Positions 16,899 through 24,157 of a DNA stretch of 64,000 bases are shown piece after piece. This stretch comes from Bacillota bacterium (GTDB lineage Bacteria > Bacillota > UBA4882 > UBA8346), in assembly GCA_023426245.1 (NCBI GenBank), contig JAFABB010000003.1, positions 62,001 through 126,000 on the forward strand, written 5' to 3'. A model generated the notes under the pieces. It ran no database searches. It had not been told where the DNA came from and was given only the letters and a program-made list of their open reading frames with translations. Position 1 is the first letter of the stretch; each line of letters starts with the position of its first letter. Both the position numbers and the translations under genes were made by a program.

Positions 16899-17877
16899 AG
16901 GCTTATGGTATACTTTGGGTTTTAGTATCCTTAGTTTTTACTTTATTTTTCAAGTTGTCGCCAAGATATCTTTCAAGCAAAGTTTTGTTGGCATCAATTG
17001 GTTATATATTGGTCTGGGTTTTGTTTCGCTGTTTTTGATGTGGATAGCCAAGGCATTACGTATGTACAGCACAGGCCGGGGCATGGGAATTCAAATTGAG
17101 TTTGGTTTCTATTTACAGCTTTATTTGGCGACCTGTTTCATTTCCCACGTAACTCCTTTTAATTCGGGAGGTACTCCACTCCAAATTTATTTGCTCCATA
17201 AAAAAGGCGTCTCTATCGGCCGGGCCACCGCGTTGACAGTGGTTGATCTGGGCTTAAATACGTTGGTGTTCTTTATTTTGATTCCGGTTGCCCTATGGAT
17301 TAGCTTCCATTCATTCAATCGGAATCATTTCTTACAAATTTATCAACTGCTGCCCCAGATTATGATTATTTTGGCGCTTATAGCGGCTGTTTGGTTTGTA
17401 CTTTATTCCACCCGTTTTTGGGTGAAGTTGATGCAAAGTTCTTTGGTAGGGAAATTGATAAAATTTATTCGAAGGAAAGGATGGATTCAGCATTTTCGTC
17501 ATGAATGGGAACGGTTTAAAGAAGGCTGGCTAACTTTGATGCGTCAAAATCCAAAAAGTCTTTTCATCGCAGTGACGGCTACCATTTTTTATTGGTTTTT
17601 TTATTTGCTTTTGGCTCCATTGATTTTTTGGGCCATGGGCCGTATGATTTCGTTTTTTCAACTGATCGGCTGGCAATTGCTTTTCAATTTTGCGCAAGTG
17701 TTTATACCGACCCCGGGGGGAAGCGGTGGTTCGGAATTGGTCTTGGTTTATATTTTTAAAAATATTATTGGCGCTTCCCGGGTCGGAACTTTTGTTTTGC
17801 TATGGAAAATCTATACTTTTTTTAGTACACTAGTAGTGGGGAGTTTCTTTTTCTGGAAGCTCACCCGGAAAAGTTAA
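16873..17877 (+). CDS. Flippase-like integral membrane protein (LPG synthase TM / UPF0104 family)
   Basis: A 334-residue protein with about eight membrane spans and the family hallmarks: HVTPFNSGGTPLQIYLLHKKG (about 94-114), the following RATALTVVDLGLN, and near the C-terminus FIPTPGGSGGSELV. These mark the lysylphosphatidylglycerol synthase membrane region shared by MprF and stand-alone YbhN or AglD proteins. The cytosolic aminoacyl-transfer domain of MprF is absent, so a lipid or glycolipid flipping role is more likely. It overlaps the GT9 gene by 26 bp, so the pair may make and translocate a lipid-linked glycan (inference). ATG 16873. Confidence 0.85.
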   Translation: MQEGRKVRKGLWYTLGFSILSFYFIFQVVAKISFKQSFVGINWLYIGLGFVSLFLMWIAKALRMYSTGRGMGIQIEFGFYLQLYLATCFISHVTPFNSGGTPLQIYLLHKKGVSIGRATALTVVDLGLNTLVFFILIPVALWISFHSFNRNHFLQIYQLLPQIMIILALIAAVWFVLYSTRFWVKLMQSSLVGKLIKFIRRKGWIQHFRHEWERFKEGWLTLMRQNPKSLFIAVTATIFYWFFYLLLAPLIFWAMGRMISFFQLIGWQLLFNFAQVFIPTPGGSGGSELVLVYIFKNIIGASRVGTFVLLWKIYTFFSTLVVGSFFFWKLTRKS

Positions 17878-17933
17878 TTCCTCCGATTAAATTGAATTAT
17901 CGGGAAGAAATTTGCTGCGTTAGGAGTATGGGA

Positions 17934-18368
17934 ATGAATGACAAAAGGCTTCGGCGATCAACCAGTAATAAAATCATCGGTGGATTATGCGGCGGACTTG
18001 GAGATTATTTTAATATTGATCCCACAATTATCAGGTTGGCCTGGGTCTTAGCGACTTTTTGGATCGGTTTTACTTCCGTGCTCATTTACTTTATTGGTCT
18101 CATTATCGTATCCATTACCGAAGACAAAAAACCTTTGGTACAGGAATCTCAGGAAGTAGGAACCATGGCGGAAGGGGAAGTAGATGAGAGACCCATGGAG
18201 AAGATGCCCTCAAAAATCAATCTTATTTGGGGGTGGCTGATTATTGGTGTTGGCGTTGTTATGCTTTTAGAAACTTTGGGTTATTTCTCCAGATTTAAAG
18301 AATATTTCTTTCCGGGAATTTTGATTATCGCTGGGATCTGGGTTTTAGTCCGGGGAATGAAGCGATAA
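17934..18368 (+). CDS. PspC domain membrane protein
   Basis: A 144-residue protein. The PspC domain covers about residues 4-62 (KRLRRSTSNKIIGGLCGGLGDYFNIDPTIIRLAW, then a membrane span), followed by an acidic linker and two further hydrophobic segments with WGWLIIGVGVVMLLETLG, the LiaI/LiaF-like transmembrane pattern. Such proteins respond to envelope stress. ATG 17934 has TAGGAG 7 nt upstream; the earlier ATG 17928 is too close. It sits 56 bp after the flippase-like gene, and a terminator follows. Confidence 0.85.
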   Translation: MNDKRLRRSTSNKIIGGLCGGLGDYFNIDPTIIRLAWVLATFWIGFTSVLIYFIGLIIVSITEDKKPLVQESQEVGTMAEGEVDERPMEKMPSKINLIWGWLIIGVGVVMLLETLGYFSRFKEYFFPGILIIAGIWVLVRGMKR

Positions 18369-18408
18369 TTTTTTCAAAATCACGAACCATTGAAGATTCC
18401 GATTATGA

Positions 18409-18456
18409 AAATCCCTCAAAATGTACACAATAATTCCGTTAGGGGGATTTTTTTTT
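18409..18456 (+). terminator. Probable terminator after the PspC gene
   Basis: AAATCCC (18409-18415) pairs with GGGATTT (18444-18450), followed by nine T. The loop is long (28 nt), so efficiency is uncertain. The T-run contains the TTG that opens the next reading frame. Confidence 0.6.
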
Positions 18457-20530
18457 GGGGGTTAGTTTTCGAAAATGGCTGGGAGTGCGTTCAGCCCCTA
18501 AGATCGAGCTAAGAGATTGGATTTTGCCATATTGGTACTCAATGCAGAATGATCCGTTTCATTCCGCCTATACCATCGGGAGGACAGATTTCCGCAATTT
18601 TGCTTTCCGAAATTGGACATCGATTCCAGGGGCGAGCTCCGAAACGGTGTTGAACATCGACCGCTTTGGAGTCGTTTATTTCCCCGAGATGGGAGTGTCA
18701 TTTGAGTTTTGGGTCTATAGCGATCAGCAATTATATTCACCGGCTAATTTTAAGAAGATTTTTCAACGTTTGGCGGATGAAGGCGGCGTCCAGACGGTTT
18801 GTGACTATGACCAAGGCCGGATCTCTATTGCTGTTTTCCCATCTCCTGAAAATGGTGAGCAAATTTCCTGCAAGATTTCGCTCATCAATCCTCCGGAAGA
18901 TGCTTTAAAATATAGGGCTCTGTATTGCGTGATTCGTCCTTATGATTATAATGGTCTTTCTGCAATTTACCAACTGGAATATCGAAACAACTATTTATGG
19001 GTTAATCATAGACGGCTCCTTTTTTTTGAGAAGGAACCGAGCCACTGTTATTTCACAAACGGACTTGGCGGCGATGTCACAAAATATTTGCGGGTAGCTT
19101 CCGGAAATACGAAAATGTTAACTTCAGAAGGTCTAGGGACCGGGATGATCGGGTTTTCCGGCCTCCCGGCCGAACTATCCGAGATTAACCTGTTTTTTCT
19201 GATGAATAAAAAGGCCTTGGGTAAGTGCAACCATCGGGATCGGCCATTAAAAGCTCCGGATGTTTCCGACTCCTGGAATCAGATCACCAGCAATACCGCC
19301 CTTGATGGACTACTAGCGGCTAATTTACGATATCTAAAAGGGATGAATTGTTTTTTTAACATCTATCAAATTCTTGCCTTAAACCGTTTTTCGGATGGTT
19401 TCCAAAGCCGTTTATATCTAAAAGAATGTTTGAAGAAAGTTTCTTGGGACGGATCTTTGCAAGTTGGAAACATGAGTCAGGAACAATTGATATGGGGTGT
19501 TGGCGATTACTATAAGTTGATGAAGGATTCTGCATTTATCGAAAAGCATTGGCCCCTTCTTAAACGAATGGGTTATGCGATTTGGCACCAAAAACTGCAA
19601 CCTATGTTTTGGGCCATCAACCACAAGAATACGCTTTTCGATCAAGAGGGGTTTTACGAGAAGCTGTTTTGGCTTACCGGGGCGCTCTCGGCTCTGGAGA
19701 ATTTATCCTTCCTAGTGGGGGATTTTCAAGATGGGCTCGCTTTTAAAGAACAAAATCAGTTATTGATTATCCGACTAAACCGATTGTTGTCAAATTGCGT
19801 AAGATTCACGGAGCAAAGGGTTATTCCTCTCTGGTATCAGAGCGGATATGGTGCCGGGGTAATAAGAAATTTAGCTGCATCTTATCCACTGCAAATCTGG
19901 GAAGCTGGAGACAGCTTGATTCAAGAGACAATTCACTTTATTTTTAAAAATTTCTATTGTCGGGGGGGCATTTATTCGCCATTTGATTTTGGGGGGATTG
20001 ATTTAGCGCAGAGTGCCAGATTTGGCCAGGTATTAGTTCGTGAAGGCCACGACTGTACTGAAGTTTTAAAATTATTGGTGGCAGCCGCAGGCGGTACGGG
20101 AAGTTTACCCGAGCGTATTGATCCCCGAACTTTAAACGGTATAGGAGATGACGGACATCATCCGGATGTGGTCTATCAACTATTGTTGCTAATCCGCAAT
20201 ATTTTTGTACTGGAAGAACATCAGACATTGGAATTATTACCGGGTTTTTTCGTTAGTAAATTTTGGAACCCAACAACATTGCGCCTTAAAGGGCTGAATA
20301 CTTTCTTTGGAGAAATTAATTGCAATTGTCAGAGTATTGGCGATTTGATACAAATTGATTTTTGGCCAAACTACCGGATAAGACCCCAAAAAATCCGTTT
20401 TTATTTACCTTCTGATTTTTATCCTGTATACGTGGATGCTGCTTCTCACTTTGAGCAAGCTGTATTGGAAGTCGACCCCGGTTTCCATAGATTGCGTTTA
20501 AAAAAGCGAATCTCTGTAGGCTTGTCTTGA
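18455..20530 (+). CDS. Uncharacterised 691-residue protein, possible six-hairpin glycosidase-like fold
   Basis: No named family is recognised with confidence. The N-terminal third is beta-rich and aromatic (RDWILPYWYSMQNDPFHSAY; SFEFWVYSDQQL), the middle is helical with repeated W and E/D (WGVGDYYKL, AIWHQKLQPMFWAI, GALSALENL), and the C-terminus returns to beta strands after DGHHPDVVYQLLLLI. A beta-sandwich plus alpha/alpha toroid plus C-terminal beta domain is seen in GH15, GH94 and GH127-type enzymes, which is the basis of the suggestion. There is no signal peptide. The start is unclear: TTG 18455 lies in a terminator T-run, with GTG 18485 and ATG 18542 as alternatives. Confidence 0.5.
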   Translation: MGVSFRKWLGVRSAPKIELRDWILPYWYSMQNDPFHSAYTIGRTDFRNFAFRNWTSIPGASSETVLNIDRFGVVYFPEMGVSFEFWVYSDQQLYSPANFKKIFQRLADEGGVQTVCDYDQGRISIAVFPSPENGEQISCKISLINPPEDALKYRALYCVIRPYDYNGLSAIYQLEYRNNYLWVNHRRLLFFEKEPSHCYFTNGLGGDVTKYLRVASGNTKMLTSEGLGTGMIGFSGLPAELSEINLFFLMNKKALGKCNHRDRPLKAPDVSDSWNQITSNTALDGLLAANLRYLKGMNCFFNIYQILALNRFSDGFQSRLYLKECLKKVSWDGSLQVGNMSQEQLIWGVGDYYKLMKDSAFIEKHWPLLKRMGYAIWHQKLQPMFWAINHKNTLFDQEGFYEKLFWLTGALSALENLSFLVGDFQDGLAFKEQNQLLIIRLNRLLSNCVRFTEQRVIPLWYQSGYGAGVIRNLAASYPLQIWEAGDSLIQETIHFIFKNFYCRGGIYSPFDFGGIDLAQSARFGQVLVREGHDCTEVLKLLVAAAGGTGSLPERIDPRTLNGIGDDGHHPDVVYQLLLLIRNIFVLEEHQTLELLPGFFVSKFWNPTTLRLKGLNTFFGEINCNCQSIGDLIQIDFWPNYRIRPQKIRFYLPSDFYPVYVDAASHFEQAVLEVDPGFHRLRLKKRISVGLS

Positions 20531-20556
20531 CAACACTTTTTAGAATACGTTATAAT
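20527..20556 (+). promoter_or_regulatory. Predicted sigma-A promoter for the S1-domain gene
   Basis: Perfect TTGACA (20527-20532) and TATAAT (20551-20556) with an 18-bp spacer, overlapping the stop codon of the preceding gene. The leader is about 57 nt and ends in GAGGAGG. Confidence 0.8.
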
Positions 20557-20620
20557 ATAATATGTCAATGGCTATTATGCCAAGGCGCGCACGGGCGTAC
20601 AGAGGAGGAATTGTGTAAGT

Positions 20621-21013
20621 ATGGCGTTAGAGGTTGGCCAGATCATTGAAGGTAAAGTTACAGGCATTACAAATTTTGGAGCATTTATTGAGCTCTCAAC
20701 TGGGCAAACTGGTTTGGTTCATATTTCTGAAGTAGCCGATGAATATGTTAAAGATGTTAATCATTTTTTGAAACAGAATGATCTGGTTAAAGTGAAGGTT
20801 TTGAACCTCGACAAAGGCAAAATCGGTCTTTCGATCAGACAGGCGCAGCCCCGTTCGGAACAACGTCGTCAATCAGCACCCCAGAATAAACAGACTTTTG
20901 AAGACAAATTGGCCAAATTTATGAAAGATTCCGATGAACGTCAATCCGACTTAAGGAAAAATACGGATGCCAAACGTGGCGGACGTGGTGGCGGTCGGGC
21001 TCCGAGTATGTAA
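20621..21013 (+). CDS. yabR: S1 domain RNA-binding protein (YabR/GSP13-like)
   Basis: A 130-residue cytosolic protein. One S1 domain occupies about residues 3-73: VGQIIEGKVTGITNFGAFIEL, GLVHISEVADEYVKDV, and VKVKVLNLDKGKIGLSIRQ, all standard S1 positions. A basic, low-complexity tail follows, ending GGRGGGRAPSM, an RGG-like RNA-binding tail. YabR and general stress protein 13 of Bacillus have this size and layout and associate with ribosomes. It has a consensus promoter and an AGGAGG site, suggesting high constitutive expression, and its own terminator. Confidence 0.87.
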   Translation: MALEVGQIIEGKVTGITNFGAFIELSTGQTGLVHISEVADEYVKDVNHFLKQNDLVKVKVLNLDKGKIGLSIRQAQPRSEQRRQSAPQNKQTFEDKLAKFMKDSDERQSDLRKNTDAKRGGRGGGRAPSM

Positions 21014-21032
21014 TACAAAATGGTAAATTTAT

Positions 21033-21055
21033 CCGGCTTAAAGGCCGGTTTTTTT
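21033..21055 (+). terminator. Rho-independent terminator after yabR
   Basis: CCGGC stem with GCCGG, six-nt loop, followed by seven T. Confidence 0.85.
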
Positions 21056-21088
21056 ATATGCGGGTTGACAGGAAAGGGAGGATTCCAT

Positions 21089-22015
21089 ATGCGTCGTTAT
21101 CGGTATTTTCTTTATGGCTTATCCTTAATACTTTTGATAACAGCACTCTCTGTTTGTGCTTTGGCTGGGGACACGAAAACCGGGGATGATCCGGGTATTC
21201 ATTTGAATAATGCTATCTTTAATGAATACGTTTCTGATTTGATTAAAAGTAGGGAACCGGAGATCAAAGCCGCCGTTATGAATAACGCAGATATTACCGA
21301 TTTTCAATTGAAGGATGCGCTTTTTGATATTGAGACCGGAAAATTGACCCTTCAGTTTACGGTTCAATATCAGAAAAAAAATATTTCCGGCAAGCTTGGG
21401 TTTGAGGTGAGAGCCAGCAATGATGGACGGGAACAAATTGGCGGATATTGCTTGGGTTTGGAAGGAAAACTGCGTTCAGACAACCCGTTTGCCAATATCA
21501 TGCTCATCTTTACAACGAAGCATTTTAACAAAAACTTGGCAGGGAAAGAATTTTGGCCGGATAAACAAAATCATTCCCATTATCAGGTTTTTAAAAACGC
21601 TAACTTAGCTTCAATCATCAATCAGGTCATGGCTAGCAATGGAGCGCTTGACGGGCAGTTCTCCAAATTCACCCAAACCGTACTTGGGGGTACATTTCAG
21701 GTTGAATTCAATAACCTTACTTGCCGTTTTTTTGATACTAACGCCGGTCAGGCCCAAATTGACTCGATAATAGCAGTGGCGATCGATACGGAGTTCACAG
21801 GCAAATCAGAGATACCGAATGCAGGTGCATTGGAAGCTTTATTGGATTTTTATGTAAATCCTGTCGATCAAAGTTGGTGGGCCCGGCTGAATGCACTGAA
21901 AATTAGGATGAATTTGGGCTCGGATATTAATTCGATGGCTCAAAGGATGATTGATAAACATTTAAAGTCACATCCGGTATTGATAGAGCTCGATATGCCC
22001 AAAGCGAACCTCTGA
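21089..22015 (+). CDS. Hypothetical exported protein
   Basis: Not recognised. A 308-residue product with a basic N-terminus (MRRYRYF), a signal-peptide hydrophobic core and an ALAGD cleavage region. The mature part is mixed helix and strand with no catalytic pattern seen; a DIETGKLTLQFTVQYQKKNISGKL beta segment and a C-terminal MIDKHLKSHPVLIELDMPKA are visible. ATG 21089 is chosen because GGGAGG sits 7 nt upstream; an earlier ATG at 21020 would start in the preceding gene's terminator. It converges with the next gene, 8 bp away. Confidence 0.65.
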   Translation: MRRYRYFLYGLSLILLITALSVCALAGDTKTGDDPGIHLNNAIFNEYVSDLIKSREPEIKAAVMNNADITDFQLKDALFDIETGKLTLQFTVQYQKKNISGKLGFEVRASNDGREQIGGYCLGLEGKLRSDNPFANIMLIFTTKHFNKNLAGKEFWPDKQNHSHYQVFKNANLASIINQVMASNGALDGQFSKFTQTVLGGTFQVEFNNLTCRFFDTNAGQAQIDSIIAVAIDTEFTGKSEIPNAGALEALLDFYVNPVDQSWWARLNALKIRMNLGSDINSMAQRMIDKHLKSHPVLIELDMPKANL

Positions 22016-22023
22016 CTTTAAGA

Positions 22024-22908
22024 TTAGAGTGTATCGGCAGTAGCTTCCAATTTAACCGTATCGTAGTTTTGAGTAGCCGGAGTCACGGCGATTCCTGCAG
22101 GACAGGCGGGAATTAAAAATCTCATTTGAGAAGTGGTTTTTCCTGCTTTGAAATCGAAGAATTCATAGAGCGGCATTGCTTCTTTTTTAGAGAAATTACC
22201 ATCAAAATTTAAATCCAGGTACAAGAAATCTTTGCCGTAATCATTAAAACAACCGTTGCAATTACCATCCGTGACGCGAAACTTCACCAGTTTCTCACTT
22301 TTTCTAAAATAAACTTTGATAAAACCTTCAAAAACACTGGATGTCGCGAAGGTAACGAAAGTTTGTTCATCGTTCCCCTGGGTAAAACGTTTAATCCAAA
22401 GGTAAAAGCTTAACTTTTTCTTAAGTTCGCCGGCGGAACTTTTATAGGACACCAGAATGGGAAGGGAGGAATTGGTCAGGGAACTTTCCTTTAAATCCCA
22501 TTTTCTGTTGACTTTTTGCGGATTCCATTTTTCAAGGTTGTTTATTTTTTCGGCGGCTGTAATTTTACGATCATGGTTTTGGTCTAGATAAAAGTCCATC
22601 CAATAACCATCAGGATCCTTTGCCATTACAAAATAAATCGGCTTTTCATCTTCGCCCAGTAAAACGCTTCCATATATGGGGTCGCTTAATTTGAATTCAG
22701 AATCAACCCTGAGATCCTCCGGCTTGGTATCCGTAAGAACTGCATCGTTTGTTTTTTGAATCAGGAAGTCCGGTTTGAAGAAATCGTCTTCCCGCACATT
22801 CACGAGTTTGCCACTGTATTCACCTTGAATAGGGTATGGTAATTTGGTTGCACCAATTGACATCATAGACATAACCACTACGAGGAGGAAAAAAGAGAAT
22901 TTTTTCAT
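22024..22908 (-). CDS. Hypothetical exported protein with two calcium-loop-like motifs
   Basis: Not recognised. A 294-residue product with a signal peptide (KKFSFFLLVVVMSMMSIGA). Two loops have EF-hand or dockerin spacing: DQNHDRKITAAEK (about residue 110) and DLNFDGNFSKKEA (about residue 235), each preceded by a strand with aromatic residues. A CNGC pair lies at about residue 217. An extracellular calcium-dependent beta protein is a fair guess. An AGGAGG-like site is not obvious; ATG 22908 is the signal-peptide start. Confidence 0.6.
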   Translation of the reverse strand: MKKFSFFLLVVVMSMMSIGATKLPYPIQGEYSGKLVNVREDDFFKPDFLIQKTNDAVLTDTKPEDLRVDSEFKLSDPIYGSVLLGEDEKPIYFVMAKDPDGYWMDFYLDQNHDRKITAAEKINNLEKWNPQKVNRKWDLKESSLTNSSLPILVSYKSSAGELKKKLSFYLWIKRFTQGNDEQTFVTFATSSVFEGFIKVYFRKSEKLVKFRVTDGNCNGCFNDYGKDFLYLDLNFDGNFSKKEAMPLYEFFDFKAGKTTSQMRFLIPACPAGIAVTPATQNYDTVKLEATADTL

Positions 22909-23503
22909 GTGTGATTAACCCTTTCTTGGTAAAAGATACTTAATAATTCCATACGATGTTAAATTGTCCTGTTTTGAGAGTCAATAAACCAGTATTCCCA
23001 TATAGATGAAAAATGTTCTGGAGCTTGGATAGTACTGATGATGGTTTTATTCATCGCATGATTTGAAAATTTTCTAGACCATTCGGATAGGGTTGAGTAC
23101 CCTATTTTTTTATGAGTATATGTCCTATCTGTTTGATAACATTTCCAGTGTATCCGGTTTTCATGGGAAAATCATGCACCAAGCGATTTTTTTTAGGCTT
23201 GGGGCAGAAAAGTGGGAGATTTCCAATATGGGCTTTAAATTGGTCACCGCTCAAACCGATCAGGAATATTAATTTTAGTAATCAACTGTATTACGAGTAG
23301 AGCGTATCGTAAATAAACGGCAATTAGAAACGGGGATCATACTCTCTACTTAAGTAAAACGTTCACAATCATTGAGTAGTGATTTAGAGAACGTTTTACC
23401 AGCTATAATGGACTTTGGACCTGGTAATGACGTATAGATGGGAGATTTAGCCGATGAATGCATGATGCATAAGTGATTTTATCAAAAGGAGAATTTTTCA
23501 ACT
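22909..23503. other. 595-bp intergenic region with an inverted repeat
   Basis: Divergent spacer between the exported-protein gene and the M14 peptidase. The only clear structure is a perfect 11-bp inverted repeat at 23354-23364 and 23389-23399. A 62-codon frame at 23112-23300 has no ribosome site and is not accepted as a gene. Confidence 0.5.
23354..23399. promoter_or_regulatory. Spaced inverted repeat GTAAAACGTTC / GAACGTTTTAC
   Basis: Both 11-bp arms are perfect and each contains the palindrome AACGTT; they are 24 bp apart. Lying about 105 bp before the peptidase start, it could be paired operator sites for a LacI- or MarR-like repressor. No regulator gene is adjacent. Confidence 0.4.
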
Positions 23504-24151
23504 TTGAACCTTTTGAATTTTCGTTCAGTAATGGGCCGGGAGATTCCTGTTTTTATTTATGGAAATGACGGTCCAATAACTTTAGTTATCGGCGGTATTC
23601 ATGGTAATGAACCCGGTGGAGTTGTTTTGGCCGAAGAACTCATCCACCGGCTTCGAACAAACTCCATTAAAAATTTGGTTGGAAGAATTGTGGTGATTCC
23701 CAGGGCAAATCCGGACGGTCTCATCGCCGGTACCCGGGTCAATGCCAGAGGGATTGATATTAACCGGAATTTTCCGACCGGGGATTTCAAGCAGGGTCAT
23801 TTTACACAAAGTTGCAATCCCGGGAAACAAGCTGGTTCTGAACCGGAAACAAGAGGAATTTTACATACCGCTGAAGTTTTTAAGCCTAAATTAATTCTGG
23901 CTTTTCACGCGGAATTGGGATGTGTTAATTATGATGGACCTGGAGACTCTATCGCTAAGGTTATTTCATCGGAGAATGGCTTACCGGTCCGCCAAGATCT
24001 GGGCTATCCAACACCAGGGTCGTTGGGCACTTACTTCGGAGTGGAACGTGACATTCCCGTCATTACTTGGGAACTATTGGACGACCATGACCAACAATGG
24101 GAACGCCACGGGAAGGCAATCATAAGGGCGATTAGAATGAATCAGGGGTAA
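23504..24151 (+). CDS. M14-type zinc carboxypeptidase/amidase (MpaA-like)
   Basis: A compact 215-residue metallopeptidase. The zinc ligands are visible in GGIHGNEPGG (His and Glu, about 29-38) and FHAELG (His, about 134); the catalytic Glu is in ITWELLDD (about 187). IPRANPDG and NARGIDINRNFP are substrate-binding motifs shared with murein peptide amidase A and succinylglutamate desuccinylase relatives. There is no signal peptide, so a cytosolic role in recycling murein peptides is plausible. Start TTG 23504 lies 12 nt after AAGGAG. It converges with the helicase gene (6-bp gap). Confidence 0.8.
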   Translation: MNLLNFRSVMGREIPVFIYGNDGPITLVIGGIHGNEPGGVVLAEELIHRLRTNSIKNLVGRIVVIPRANPDGLIAGTRVNARGIDINRNFPTGDFKQGHFTQSCNPGKQAGSEPETRGILHTAEVFKPKLILAFHAELGCVNYDGPGDSIAKVISSENGLPVRQDLGYPTPGSLGTYFGVERDIPVITWELLDDHDQQWERHGKAIIRAIRMNQG

Positions 24152-24157
24152 AGAAGA

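Noticed and set aside
23112..23300. 62-codon plus-strand frame in the 595-bp gap
   Set aside because: No ribosome site and no recognisable sequence features.
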